64,000 bases of DNA from CALECP01 sp964389925 (GTDB lineage Bacteria; Chloroflexota; Anaerolineae; Promineifilales; Promineifilaceae). Within the stretch, counting starts at the first letter, position 1. Every line of letters begins with the position of its first letter. This document shows positions 37,549-46,225 of the stretch, in pieces. Location: positions 1 to 64,000 of the forward strand of contig CAYMGE010000015.1 of the NCBI GenBank assembly GCA_964389925.1. Reading direction: 5' to 3'. A program made the translations under genes and the position numbers. The notes under the pieces are model-generated. The model was not told the origin of the DNA and ran no database searches. It saw nothing but the letters and a program-made list of their open reading frames with translations.

Positions 37549-37584
37549 TTAGTCGGGATACTGTTGTATTTTCCCGCTGAAACT

Positions 37585-37797
37585 ATGAGCAAGCAATCTT
37601 TACTTGATAACTATATGGGTGTGGACGAGGTAGCGGGACGGTTAAACATTCATCCCGAATCGGTACGACGTTTGATTCGTCAAGGTAAATTACCAGCAAT
37701 CAAATTTGGTAACAAATGGCTTGTCGAACGAGTAACATTAGAACAGTACGCGAGTCACTACAACCCACGCCCCGGTAATAAGGCAACATTATTATAA
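37585..37797 (+). CDS. BldC-like excisionase-type helix-turn-helix protein
   Basis: A 70-residue single-domain DNA-binding protein. MGVDEVAGRLNIHPESVRRLIRQGKLPAIKF is a MerR/excisionase-like winged helix (HTH_17), comparable in size and layout to BldC of actinobacteria. No dimerisation or effector domain is present. The frame is open further upstream, but the ATG at 37585 places the helix-turn-helix in the usual position. ftsZ begins 75 bases after its stop, with a small hairpin (TTTAGAGT and ACTCTAAA at 37820-37841) between, so it may influence cell-division gene expression; that is inference from position. Confidence 0.75.
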   Translation: MSKQSLLDNYMGVDEVAGRLNIHPESVRRLIRQGKLPAIKFGNKWLVERVTLEQYASHYNPRPGNKATLL

Positions 37798-37872
37798 TTT
37801 TGGATTTTACCTGTTGGGCTTTAGAGTAAAATAACTCTAAAACCTAAAACAATAAATCTAAAATCTTTCTTT

Positions 37873-39009
37873 ATGCAGCGATCTCCAGATTTAAATAATT
37901 TCGCACGTATCCGAGTGGTAGGTGCGGGAGGCGGCGGCAGCAATGCTGTCAACCGCATGATAGAGTCAGGCGTGGGTGGCGTAGACTTCATAGCGGTCAA
38001 CACTGATGCACAAGCGTTGTTGCTTTCCGAAGCGACAACGCGGGTGCAGATCGGCGAAAAATTAACGCGCGGACTCGGCGCAGGTGGTAATCCTGAAACT
38101 GGAGAAAAAGCAGCGCAGGAATCGGCCGAAGAGCTATCCCAAGTTCTCAAAGGCTCGGACATGGTGTTCGTGACTGCGGGGATGGGTGGTGGAACTGGCA
38201 CAGGTGCTGCGCCCGTTGTTGCTGAGGTCGCACGGGCGGCTGGGGCGTTGACGATTGGTGTTGTGACCAAGCCCTTTACCTTTGAAGGGACACGGCGCAT
38301 GAAGTCGGCCGAGACTGGACTTGCCAAGCTCGCAGAACATGTCGATACGCTCATCATTATCCCCAACGACCGTCTGCTCGAACTCGCGGATCGTCGGCTC
38401 TCTTTAGCCGACTCCTTCGGAATGGCTGATGATGTGTTGCGTCAAGGTATTCAAGGCATTAGCGAATTGATCACCGTGCCGGGTTTGATCAATCTCGATT
38501 TTGCCGATGTTCGCACAATCATGTCCTCGGGCGGTGCCGCGCTCATGGCAGTCGGCGAAGGCAATGGTGAGGATCGGGCGCGACAGGCGGCCGAACAAGC
38601 GATCAACTCGCGCTTGCTTGATGTGTCAATTGATGGCGCAAAAGGCATCTTGTTTAATGTCACGGGCGGCAGCGATTTGAGCTTGTTTGAGGTCAACCAA
38701 GCAGCCCAGATTATCCGCGAAACGGCGCACCCTGATGCGAACGTCATTTTTGGCGCAGTGATTGACTCAAAAATGAACGATCGCTTGCGGATCACGGTCA
38801 TTGCGACAGGGTTTGAGGGCGGAAGCCGCCGCGCCCCTGTATCACGTCGCACAGACTCATTCACAACAGGATCGGCTCGTCAGGCGATTCCAAAACGCGA
38901 AAATCCACCTACACAACCGCGACGCGAATCGCGGCGTAGAGAGGAGCGAGCAGAGCCAAAGTTGGATTCGGATAACATCGATATTCCCGCTTTCCTCCGA
39001 CGACGTTAA
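37873..39009 (+). CDS. ftsZ: Cell division GTPase FtsZ
   Basis: FtsZ polymerises into the Z ring at midcell. The 378 residues contain the early VVGAGGGGSNAVNRMI, the tubulin signature GGGTGTG (in VTAGMGGGTGTGAAPVV) and the T7-loop region LINLDFADVRTIM. After a short, Arg-rich linker the protein ends in DIPAFLRRR, the conserved C-terminal peptide that docks ZipA/FtsA-like partners. The gene is separate from any dcw cluster; ftsA and mur genes are not adjacent. No Shine-Dalgarno is visible before the ATG. Confidence 0.97.
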   Translation: MQRSPDLNNFARIRVVGAGGGGSNAVNRMIESGVGGVDFIAVNTDAQALLLSEATTRVQIGEKLTRGLGAGGNPETGEKAAQESAEELSQVLKGSDMVFVTAGMGGGTGTGAAPVVAEVARAAGALTIGVVTKPFTFEGTRRMKSAETGLAKLAEHVDTLIIIPNDRLLELADRRLSLADSFGMADDVLRQGIQGISELITVPGLINLDFADVRTIMSSGGAALMAVGEGNGEDRARQAAEQAINSRLLDVSIDGAKGILFNVTGGSDLSLFEVNQAAQIIRETAHPDANVIFGAVIDSKMNDRLRITVIATGFEGGSRRAPVSRRTDSFTTGSARQAIPKRENPPTQPRRESRRREERAEPKLDSDNIDIPAFLRRR

Positions 39010-39036
39010 CACATCGTTGCCTCTCCTCTAATGCCC

Positions 39037-39066
39037 ATCCCCTGCATTGGCGGGGGATTTTCGTTT
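39037..39066 (+). terminator. Probable terminator after ftsZ
   Basis: A six-pair GC-rich stem (ATCCCC with GGGGAT) with a 10-base loop is followed by TTTCGTTTT, 28 bases after the ftsZ stop. The stem is short, so the call is tentative. Confidence 0.5.
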
Positions 39067-39081
39067 TGAGAACAGTTTATT

Positions 39082-39390
39082 ATGGCAAAGCAACAAGTCA
39101 CAAGTTACCGCACGCTGATTTATGGAAAACAAGAAGGGCGTGACGTGGGCGCGATCATTCACCTTTACAATGAAGGTAAAATTGTCGGCTCATGCGCGTT
39201 CTATATGACTCGACAAATTCCTGTCACATACAAGAGTGGAACGCGCTTTTTTCTCACTTTCCCGATTGATCGTTATTCGGATGTGATCGATCTGCTTCGT
39301 AATGAATCGCCCATGTTTGTGAGCTTCAATGAGAGACGTGGTCAAGGCTATCTGACAACAGAGGCCGAGGAGATTGGGGAAGGGGAATAG
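39082..39390 (+). CDS. Conserved-looking hypothetical protein, 102 aa
   Basis: I do not recognise a family. The sequence MAKQQVTSYRTLIYGKQEGR, followed by VGAIIHLYNEGKIVGSCAFYM and TYKSGTRFFLTFPIDRYSDVIDLL, suggests a compact alpha/beta fold with strands and one helix; there is no signal peptide or membrane segment. It lies in the same direction between ftsZ and recJ, 30 bases ahead of recJ, so it may be cotranscribed with recJ. Confidence 0.6.
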   Translation: MAKQQVTSYRTLIYGKQEGRDVGAIIHLYNEGKIVGSCAFYMTRQIPVTYKSGTRFFLTFPIDRYSDVIDLLRNESPMFVSFNERRGQGYLTTEAEEIGEGE

Positions 39391-39420
39391 AATTAGAAGA
39401 TGTGTTAGAATCCCTGTTCT

Positions 39421-41136
39421 ATGGGAATAGTAAGACCTCTCGACCTCCGTACCAAACGCTGGCTTGTTCAGCCAAAAATTGCCCCCACACTTACAGCTCA
39501 GTTGCCAAATTTGCACCCTGTCTTTGTGCAGGTGTTGTTTAATCGTGGGTTGACGACCCCTGCACAGATTCAAGGTTTCATTGAAGGGCATTATCTAGAA
39601 AGCGATGATCCGTTTTTGTTGCCTGACATGGAGAAGGCAGTCGCACGGATTCAGCAAGCGATCGAGCAAGATGAGTCCATTGTTATTTACGGTGACTTTG
39701 ATGCTGATGGCGTAACTTCGACGGTGCTATTGACAGAGGCACTACGTGGATTAGGGCTTTCACGACGCAATGCACGCCCATACATCCCCGACCGTGTTGA
39801 TGAAGGGTATGGCTTGAACATCGACGCGCTGACGCATATTAAGGAAGAGATTTGTGCGGATTTGGTGATAACTGTCGATTGCGGTATTCGGTCGGTGCGT
39901 GAAGTGGAACACGCGAATGAGATTGGGCTGGATATGATCGTGACCGACCATCATAGTATCGGCCGAAAAATCCCCCCCGCACTCGCCGTCATCAACCCCA
40001 AACTCCCCTGTGACTATCCCGAAAAGATGTTAGCCGGTGTTGGTATTGCCTACAAACTGGCGCAAGCGTGCTATCAGGCGATGCCCAAGCACGTGCGCTT
40101 TGACCTCAACAATGTGCTTGATCTCGTTGCAATTGGGACAGTCGCCGATTTGGCTCCGCTGCTAGGGGAGAATCGCAAGTTAGTGCGTGATGGGCTGCGC
40201 GTCATGAACGGGACAAAACGGGCAGGGATTGCTGCGCTAGGAGAGGTTGCAAACGTGAAGGGGGGGGCGATCTCGGCCGAGACGATCGCTTTCAATATCG
40301 GCCCCCGTATTAATGCCGCCGGCCGACTCTCCCATGCCTATGACGCGGCCAAACTGCTCGCTGCTCATGATCGTCGCTCTGCCATGAGCCTCGCCCGCTC
40401 ATTGGAAACACTCAATCGCAAACGGCAAAAGCTGACGGAAGAGCTGGGTATTGCGGCCGAGGAGATGATTGATGAGGATGCACCAATTTTGATCGCGGTG
40501 GGTGAAAATTTTGTCGCGGGGGTTGTTGGTTTGGTCGCCAGTCGCTTGGCAGATAAACATTATCGCCCCGCCATCATCATTGAAAAAGGGGAAGAAGAAA
40601 GTCGCGGTTCCTGTCGCTCGATTGATGAATTCCACATCACCGATGCGCTGGATGAGATTTCACACTTGCTCGTGCGGCATGGCGGTCATGCCGCCGCCGC
40701 TGGCTTCACTGTCGAAAACAAAAATCTGGCTATGTTCAAAGAGCAGATGACCGACATCGCTCGCACTGCGTTAGAAGACAAAGAGTTGCTGCCCAGCATT
40801 GACATTGACGCGGAAATTGCGTTGGATCAAGTTGATTGGGCGTTGTATGAAAATTTGCAGCAGTTGGAGCCGTGCGGGATGGAGAATCGTCGGCCGATTT
40901 TCACATCCTCCGGCCTAGAAGTCCTCAGTCATCGCGTTGTCGGCAAAGATCAGACCCATCTACAACTCGAAGTCACCAACGGACGGGCTGGCTTCAAATG
41001 TATTGCTTTCCGTCAAGCGTCTTGGGCAAAACAAATGCCACAATATGTTGATCTTGTTTATAGTATTAATGTGAATGAGTGGCGCGGCCGCAGAACACTG
41101 CAACTGATGGTTAAAGATATTCGCCCTGCGGCATAA
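39421..41136 (+). CDS. recJ: Single-stranded-DNA-specific exonuclease RecJ
   Basis: RecJ degrades single-stranded DNA 5' to 3' in recombination and mismatch repair. The 571 residues show the DHH phosphoesterase motifs: YGDFDADGVTSTVLL, VTVDCGIRS, VTDHHSIG and VAIGTVADLAPLLGENR. The DHHA1 motif GGHAAAAGF and a C-terminal OB-fold follow. A TCGGCCGA site falls inside the DHH region. Its direction and spacing suggest cotranscription with the 102-residue gene upstream. Confidence 0.95.
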   Translation: MGIVRPLDLRTKRWLVQPKIAPTLTAQLPNLHPVFVQVLFNRGLTTPAQIQGFIEGHYLESDDPFLLPDMEKAVARIQQAIEQDESIVIYGDFDADGVTSTVLLTEALRGLGLSRRNARPYIPDRVDEGYGLNIDALTHIKEEICADLVITVDCGIRSVREVEHANEIGLDMIVTDHHSIGRKIPPALAVINPKLPCDYPEKMLAGVGIAYKLAQACYQAMPKHVRFDLNNVLDLVAIGTVADLAPLLGENRKLVRDGLRVMNGTKRAGIAALGEVANVKGGAISAETIAFNIGPRINAAGRLSHAYDAAKLLAAHDRRSAMSLARSLETLNRKRQKLTEELGIAAEEMIDEDAPILIAVGENFVAGVVGLVASRLADKHYRPAIIIEKGEEESRGSCRSIDEFHITDALDEISHLLVRHGGHAAAAGFTVENKNLAMFKEQMTDIARTALEDKELLPSIDIDAEIALDQVDWALYENLQQLEPCGMENRRPIFTSSGLEVLSHRVVGKDQTHLQLEVTNGRAGFKCIAFRQASWAKQMPQYVDLVYSINVNEWRGRRTLQLMVKDIRPAA

Positions 41137-41617
41137 TTTGGGTTACAGGGATCATGCAGTATTCTCCGTAACCTTTTTTACTGCCGAAAGGATTATTCGA
41201 CTAACCCAAATGGGTTGTTTTCCAGCGGAAATGCCTCAAATACGCATATTAGTGGTGGCGAAGGTATTGGTGAGCGAAAGTCAATTTATGCTGTATCTGT
41301 CCAAAAATGACGTGCTGCAATTGGTTATAATGCCAGAAATCGACAAAAATCGTTGTCATCTCAGCGAAATGCCTTACAATCTCAAACAATGATAAACCAA
41401 ACTGTCACGACCTGTTGTATGTGTTGTTGTCCTAGCACTAGGGGAACTGCAATGCGCCTTGTCTGACGGCGAATAAAAATTTTGCGGCGACCCATGCTTT
41501 TGCAGCGGTCGTCGAGTTTTCCTCCAGTAAAGAAGCCTCGCACACTGTTGCGGGGCTTTTTTGTTTTGGAGAAGCGGCTAGTGGCTAGTAGAACACTAGC
41601 CACTAGGACTATAAATA
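41137..41617 (+). promoter_or_regulatory. Structured leader of the sulfur-assimilation operon
   Basis: This 481-base stretch has no convincing gene but has ordered hairpins on the plus strand. One at 41485-41514 (CGGCGACC with GGTCGTCG, inner TGC/GCA) is followed by GTTTT. A second at 41533-41558 (AAGCCTCGCA with TGCGGGGCTT) is followed by a T run and looks like a full terminator. A third at 41578-41606 is a perfect 12-base stem (CTAGTGGCTAGT with its complement) whose base overlaps the AGGA that would serve as Shine-Dalgarno for the ATG at 41618. The layout suggests attenuation plus translational control. It does not match the SAM, T-box or cobalamin consensus that I know. Confidence 0.5.
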
Positions 41618-43879
41618 ATGACAAGTTGGCAAGATAAATTACAAGGACAAATGCCCCCCGCATGGGAGCAGGAGATCAACATCTTTGAAGGGCAAATTGA
41701 GCTAAAGCGACAGGGCAAAATTGCCGATAACGTTTTTGCAGAGACGCGATTGCGACGTGGGGCGTATGGACAACGCTATGACAACGGGCAGCGGCACGAT
41801 GGTAAGCAGTCGCGCACGTTGAATTATCCATCGGCCGACATCACAAAAGGAGCCGACACGATGTGGGACGCACCCGGCATGATGCGGATCAAAATTCCGT
41901 ATGGCGGGTTCACAACGGAGCAGCTCGACGTGATGGCACAGTTGGCGGACGAATACGCGGATGGCATTTTGCACGTGACGACGCGGCAGGATATTCAACT
42001 GCACTTTGTCCATTTGGAGGACACACCCGACTTGATGCGACGCTTGGCGGCGGTTGGCATCACGACGCGAGAGGCGTGTGGCAACTCGGTTCGCAATGTG
42101 ACGGCTTGTCCAATTGCAGGCGTTTGTCATACAGAAGCGTTTGATGTCACACCGTATGCCGATGCGCTGACCTTCTTTTTGTTGGGGCATGATGATGTGC
42201 AGGATTTCGGCCGAAAAGTCAAGATCGCCTTCTCTGGTTGCGCCGGTCAAGCGTGTGGTCTCGTCAAAATGCACGATCTCGGCTATCTCGCCGCGACGCG
42301 CACTGTCGATGGCAAAACAGAGCGCGGGTTTGCCTTGTATGTCGGTGGCGGTCTTGGCACAGTACCCCACCAAGCGAAACTGTTGAGTGACTTTGTGCCA
42401 GAAACAGAAATTTTGCCACTGGCGCAAGCGATTGGTCGTGTCTTTGCACGATTGGGAGAAAAGCGCAATCGCAATCGGGCGCGGCTCAAGTTTCTGGTCA
42501 GCAAGTTGGGTATTGAGGCGTTTCGCCGGCTCGTTTATGAGGAACGCGAAATTTTGCCATTTGACCCACGCTGGACGAGCTTTCTCGATGAAGATGTGCC
42601 AAATTACAAAGAGGAACCACTGCGTGCGGCAGTGACGCTCAACGGTCAGGCATTGCCTGATGGGTTCGCAGAATGGGCGGCGACCAACGTTTATGATCAG
42701 AAACAAGCGGGTTATGCGACGGTGACGCTCAACTTGCCATTGGGTGATTTGTCGAGCGAGCAGGCGTTTGCACTGTCTGATGTGGCGCGGAAATATGTTG
42801 GCGACAATTTGCGTTTGACTGTTGAGCAGAATATCGTGTTGCGTTGGGTTAGTTCGGCCGATCTCCCCGCCCTCTTCCTCGATCTGCAAGCGATCAACCT
42901 CGCCGCTGTCGGCGCAGGCACCATCGTGGACATCACGTCCTGCCCCGGAACAGACACCTGCAAGTTAGGCATCGCCGCTTCACGTGGATTGGCCGGCGAG
43001 TTGCTGACACGCCTTTCCGCCAAAAACGCCTCCCTACCCGACGCGATCAAAGACTTGAAGATCAAAATTAGCGGTTGCTTCAACTCATGTGGGCAACACC
43101 ACGTCGCTGACATTGGCTTTTTTGGCAATAGTCGCCGCCGCAATGGGCGCACCGTTCCCCATTTCCAAGTCGTTTTGGGCGGGCAGTGGCAGCACAATGC
43201 GGGGAGCTATGGATTGGCGGTTGGTGCAGTTCCATCGAAGCGCGTTCCCGATGTATTGGACACGATTACGAGCCGTTATGTTGCTGAACGAGAGCGCGGG
43301 GAGAATTTTCAGGCTTGGATCGGCCGATTAGGAAAAGTTGCCGTCAAAAAAATGCTCAAACCGTTCCAAGTGATGCCACTCTATGAGGATCGCCCCGAAC
43401 TTTACACCGATTGGAACGATCCGCGTGAATTCAGCATTGGCGACATCGGTGTGGGGGAGTGCGCGGGTGAGGTCGTTTCGCTGTTCTCGTTTGAGATTAC
43501 GAAGGCAGAGGGTGAGCATTTTGATGCGTTAGTAGAGCTTGATCGTGGGGATTATGAAGCGGCCGATGAGAAAGCCTACAACGCGATGATTCTGGCGGCG
43601 CGTGCGCTTGTGCGGACGCAATTCCTCGACGTGAGCCATGACGCGGGCGACATTGCAAGCGAGTTCCGCACCCGCTTTTATGACACAACGCTGTTCTATG
43701 ATAAATACGCCAAAGGCAAATTTGCACGTTACTTCTTAGCACGACATGATGACCCGCCGTCCAACGTAACCGAAGAGGCTGCCCATCAGCTAATAGAAGA
43801 GGCACAACTATTCATCGAAGCGTGCCATGCTTGTGATGCGCGGATGGCTGGGGTTGTGACTGGCGGCGTAACGCTTTAA
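41618..43879 (+). CDS. Siroheme [4Fe-4S] sulfite/nitrite reductase with extra C-terminal domain
   Basis: Reduces sulfite to sulfide, judging from its neighbours cysH and siroheme synthase; nitrite remains a formal alternative. Two ferredoxin-like/siroheme half domains occupy residues 30-600. The second half has the full cluster motif: Cys442 and Cys448 (C-x5-C) with Cys487 and Cys491 (GCFNSCG). The first half keeps a degenerate copy: Cys164 and Cys170 (C-x5-C) with Cys208 and Cys213 (C-x4-C). Residues 610-753 form an additional alpha-helical domain (AADEKAYNAMILAARALVRTQ) that looks HEPN-like and is not part of standard sulfite reductase. First gene of a five-gene operon; the start is the ATG after a structured leader. 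Confidence 0.88.
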   Translation: MTSWQDKLQGQMPPAWEQEINIFEGQIELKRQGKIADNVFAETRLRRGAYGQRYDNGQRHDGKQSRTLNYPSADITKGADTMWDAPGMMRIKIPYGGFTTEQLDVMAQLADEYADGILHVTTRQDIQLHFVHLEDTPDLMRRLAAVGITTREACGNSVRNVTACPIAGVCHTEAFDVTPYADALTFFLLGHDDVQDFGRKVKIAFSGCAGQACGLVKMHDLGYLAATRTVDGKTERGFALYVGGGLGTVPHQAKLLSDFVPETEILPLAQAIGRVFARLGEKRNRNRARLKFLVSKLGIEAFRRLVYEEREILPFDPRWTSFLDEDVPNYKEEPLRAAVTLNGQALPDGFAEWAATNVYDQKQAGYATVTLNLPLGDLSSEQAFALSDVARKYVGDNLRLTVEQNIVLRWVSSADLPALFLDLQAINLAAVGAGTIVDITSCPGTDTCKLGIAASRGLAGELLTRLSAKNASLPDAIKDLKIKISGCFNSCGQHHVADIGFFGNSRRRNGRTVPHFQVVLGGQWQHNAGSYGLAVGAVPSKRVPDVLDTITSRYVAERERGENFQAWIGRLGKVAVKKMLKPFQVMPLYEDRPELYTDWNDPREFSIGDIGVGECAGEVVSLFSFEITKAEGEHFDALVELDRGDYEAADEKAYNAMILAARALVRTQFLDVSHDAGDIASEFRTRFYDTTLFYDKYAKGKFARYFLARHDDPPSNVTEEAAHQLIEEAQLFIEACHACDARMAGVVTGGVTL

Positions 43880-43883
43880 CAAA

Positions 43884-43916
43884 AGATATGCCATTTTTTC
43901 AAAAAATGGCATATCT
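43884..43916 (+). repeat. 33-base perfect palindrome between operon genes
   Basis: Two 16-base arms (AGATATGCCATTTTTT and its exact complement) flank a single C, right after the sulfite reductase stop and 10 bases before the next ATG. On RNA it would form a stable hairpin. It could attenuate or protect the message between the first and second operon genes. Confidence 0.7.
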
Positions 43917-43925
43917 GGATGAGAT

Positions 43926-44477
43926 ATGACACCACAAAGAATACAAATCAAACTGTTTGCAACAGCAGAGAGCCAAGTCGATTATCCCGCGCTGATCCCC
44001 GTTTTCCATCGCTGGATTCAAGAAGATATAGCCGATGGTTTGCTGATCGATGTCGCAGATTACAAGCATGTGCCAAATGGCCCCGGCGTGATACTGGTTG
44101 GACATGAAGTTGATTATGCTATCGACGAGCGCGATGGACGATTGGGGCTGACAGTGACCCGCAAGATCAATCGAACGGAAATGGATAAACCGTTGGATGA
44201 GGAAGTGGCGATTGGGGTACGTTGGGCGTTACAGGCGGCCGAACTGCTCGCCAATGAGCCAAGACTCGATCTTAACTTTGAGCGTGATGAAATCGAACTG
44301 CGCTTTGTCGATGCACTGCGAACGCCAAATGACGCTGAGGCATTTGCGGCTCTCAAGTCTAGCATCACGCAGGTTTTTGAGGACATTTTAGCCAAACAGG
44401 TCGTGGTCGAGCGCGTAGAGGTTGATAATCGTCGGCCTCTGACTGTGCGTGTTTTGGCTGAAAAAGTGTTCGCATAA
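43926..44477 (+). CDS. Hypothetical protein of the sulfur operon, 183 aa
   Basis: I do not recognise this family with certainty. It begins MTPQRIQIKLFATAESQVDY and has strands followed by a helical region (EEVAIGVRWALQAAELLANE) and a C-terminal VEVDNRRPLTVRVLAEKVF. No cysteines, metal motif or membrane segment are seen. It lies between the sulfite reductase and TrpD-like genes and its stop shares a base with the next ATG (TAATG). This points to a role in sulfate assimilation or siroheme enzyme maturation, by context only. Confidence 0.65.
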   Translation: MTPQRIQIKLFATAESQVDYPALIPVFHRWIQEDIADGLLIDVADYKHVPNGPGVILVGHEVDYAIDERDGRLGLTVTRKINRTEMDKPLDEEVAIGVRWALQAAELLANEPRLDLNFERDEIELRFVDALRTPNDAEAFAALKSSITQVFEDILAKQVVVERVEVDNRRPLTVRVLAEKVFA

Positions 44478-45478
44478 TGGGCAAGGAATTTATCCCTTTT
44501 ATCCGCGCTGTTGGGCGTGGCGAAAAGTTGAAGCGCGATTTGACGTATGATGAATCGTGCGAAGCGATGCGCCTGCTTTTGACGGGCGGGGCGAGTGCGG
44601 CGCAGGCGGGGGCATTTCTGTTGACGCAGCGTGTGAAGGGAGAATCGGCCGATGAGATACGCGGCTTCACCGACACAACCCGCAAAGAATTCGCTACATT
44701 ACTGACACCAAACGTCAAAAACCTGATCGACCTCGCTACACCTTACAATGGCAAAACACGCACCGCGCAGTTAGCTCCCGCAATCGCCTGCGTGTTGGTG
44801 GCGGCGGGATTTCCAGTCTTGCTACATGGCGGCGATGACGTGCCGACAAAATCGGGCGTGACCGTCAAACATGTGTTGGCCGGCTTGGGTGTCCCCGTCG
44901 ATTTATCGCCACAGGCAGCGACAGCTTATCTGGAAAAGCACGGCATTGCCTACATTGATCTGCGTCAGTTTGCGCCCAAATATGACAAATTGACCGCTTT
45001 GCGCCGAGAATTTGGCTTGCGAACCGTTTTTAACACGGTCGAGAAGTTTCTCAATCCTGCCAACGCCCCCTATCAGTTTAGCGGTTTTTTCCACGCGAAC
45101 TACGTGGAGAGAATTCGCGCAACGCAGACAGGTGGCACACTCAGCTACATCATTCAAGGTGAAGAAGGGTCTATCGAAATGGCAGCAGGGCGACGAACGC
45201 GCATTTTTGGCACAGAGAAACGGTCTGATTTGACGCTTGATCCCTCTGCTGTTGAGTTACCGACGCGGGAGCGCATTGAAGTGGCGGTAAATGCCGCAGA
45301 ACACGTCGCCATCAACAAAGCGGTGTTGGCGGGGGAGCGTGGTGCAGCGGCCGATCAAGTCGCATTTTCGGCGGGGACGATGTTGTATTTGCTCGGTGTG
45401 GAAAGTGATCTGGCACGCGGATTTGCATTGGCGCGACGATTGCTTGTAAATGGCGCGGCCGCACAACGCTTATTATGA
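44477..45478 (+). CDS. Anthranilate phosphoribosyltransferase-like protein (TrpD2/YbiB type)
   Basis: 333 residues with the nucleoside phosphorylase/TrpD fold. The N-terminal helical domain reads SCEAMRLLLTGGASAAQAGAFLL and QRVKGESADEIRGFTDTTR; LLHGGDDVPTKSGVTVKHVL occupies the place of the PRPP-binding motif. The canonical TrpD motif with KHGN is altered, as in YbiB-type proteins that bind nucleic acids rather than anthranilate. There are no tryptophan genes around; it sits inside a sulfur operon, overlapping its neighbours by 1 base (upstream) and 4 bases (ATGA, downstream). The reaction is unknown. Confidence 0.75.
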   Translation: MGKEFIPFIRAVGRGEKLKRDLTYDESCEAMRLLLTGGASAAQAGAFLLTQRVKGESADEIRGFTDTTRKEFATLLTPNVKNLIDLATPYNGKTRTAQLAPAIACVLVAAGFPVLLHGGDDVPTKSGVTVKHVLAGLGVPVDLSPQAATAYLEKHGIAYIDLRQFAPKYDKLTALRREFGLRTVFNTVEKFLNPANAPYQFSGFFHANYVERIRATQTGGTLSYIIQGEEGSIEMAAGRRTRIFGTEKRSDLTLDPSAVELPTRERIEVAVNAAEHVAINKAVLAGERGAAADQVAFSAGTMLYLLGVESDLARGFALARRLLVNGAAAQRLL

Positions 45479-46215
45479 ATAAAATGTCGAATGCGAAGAC
45501 AGCACAAAGCTCATTGAACTATGCAGAACGATGGCGGCCAAGCAATTTGGCTGGATTGAATAAGCGGTTTGACGGTGCAGAGCCTGAGAAATTATTACGT
45601 TGGGCATTGCATACATACCAAGATGATGTGGCGATGGCGACGGGGTTTGGTGTTTCGGGCGTTGTATTGATGGATATGGTGGCGAAGGTTCGGCCGAAAA
45701 CCACCATCTTCTATCTCAACACAGACTTGCTCTTTCCCGAAACACTCGCCCTGCACGACCAACTTGTCGACCGACTCAACCTCACATTTACACCTGTCCA
45801 TTCTGCCATCTCACTCGGCACACAGTCCGCGATGTATGGCGAACAGCTTTGGCAACGGTCTCCCGATCTATGCTGCAAGCTGCGAAAAGTGGAACCACTA
45901 CGTCGTTTTCTGGCGGACAAAAAAGCGTGGGTAACCGGCATCCGGCGCGATCAATCTGCCACTCGCGCCAATACGCCGTTGATTGGGTGGGACGAGGCGA
46001 ATCGACTGCTCAAGCTCTCACCATTGGCAACTTGGACAAAAAAGGACGTTTGGAACTATCTCTTCAAGCACGATTTGCCATACAACCCATTGCTTGACCA
46101 AGGGTACACCAGTTTAGGCTGTCTGCCTTGCACACGACGGGCAAATGGGACAACAGATGAGCGGGCAAGTCGTTGGGTTGGGTTTGAGAAAGTTGAATGC
46201 GGCATACACGCATAA
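45475..46215 (+). CDS. cysH: APS-type sulfate reductase CysH
   Basis: Reduces adenylyl sulfate to sulfite using thioredoxin. The 246 residues hold the PP-loop nucleotide fold, the cluster cysteines Cys133 and Cys134 (DLCCKL) with Cys216 and Cys219 (CLPC), and the catalytic Cys242 in ECGIHA at the C-terminus. The CC/CxxC set marks the [4Fe-4S] form, which prefers APS over PAPS. Its product is the substrate of the sulfite reductase encoded three genes upstream. The ATG overlaps the TrpD-like stop codon as ATGA. ATP sulfurylase is not in the window. Confidence 0.94.
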   Translation: MNKMSNAKTAQSSLNYAERWRPSNLAGLNKRFDGAEPEKLLRWALHTYQDDVAMATGFGVSGVVLMDMVAKVRPKTTIFYLNTDLLFPETLALHDQLVDRLNLTFTPVHSAISLGTQSAMYGEQLWQRSPDLCCKLRKVEPLRRFLADKKAWVTGIRRDQSATRANTPLIGWDEANRLLKLSPLATWTKKDVWNYLFKHDLPYNPLLDQGYTSLGCLPCTRRANGTTDERASRWVGFEKVECGIHA

Positions 46216-46225
46216 AGCGTAAAGA

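Noticed and set aside
41138..41392. 84-codon frame beginning just after recJ
   Set aside because: No protein-like composition or Shine-Dalgarno site; the region is better explained as an untranslated leader.
41401..41570. SAM, cobalamin or T-box regulatory RNA before the sulfur genes
   Set aside because: The conserved sequence boxes of these classes are not present; only the hairpin architecture is suggestive.
41702..42889. 395-codon open frame antisense to the sulfite reductase
   Set aside because: It is a shadow of a long coding region; the product has no recognisable domain and the sense frame has full family conservation.
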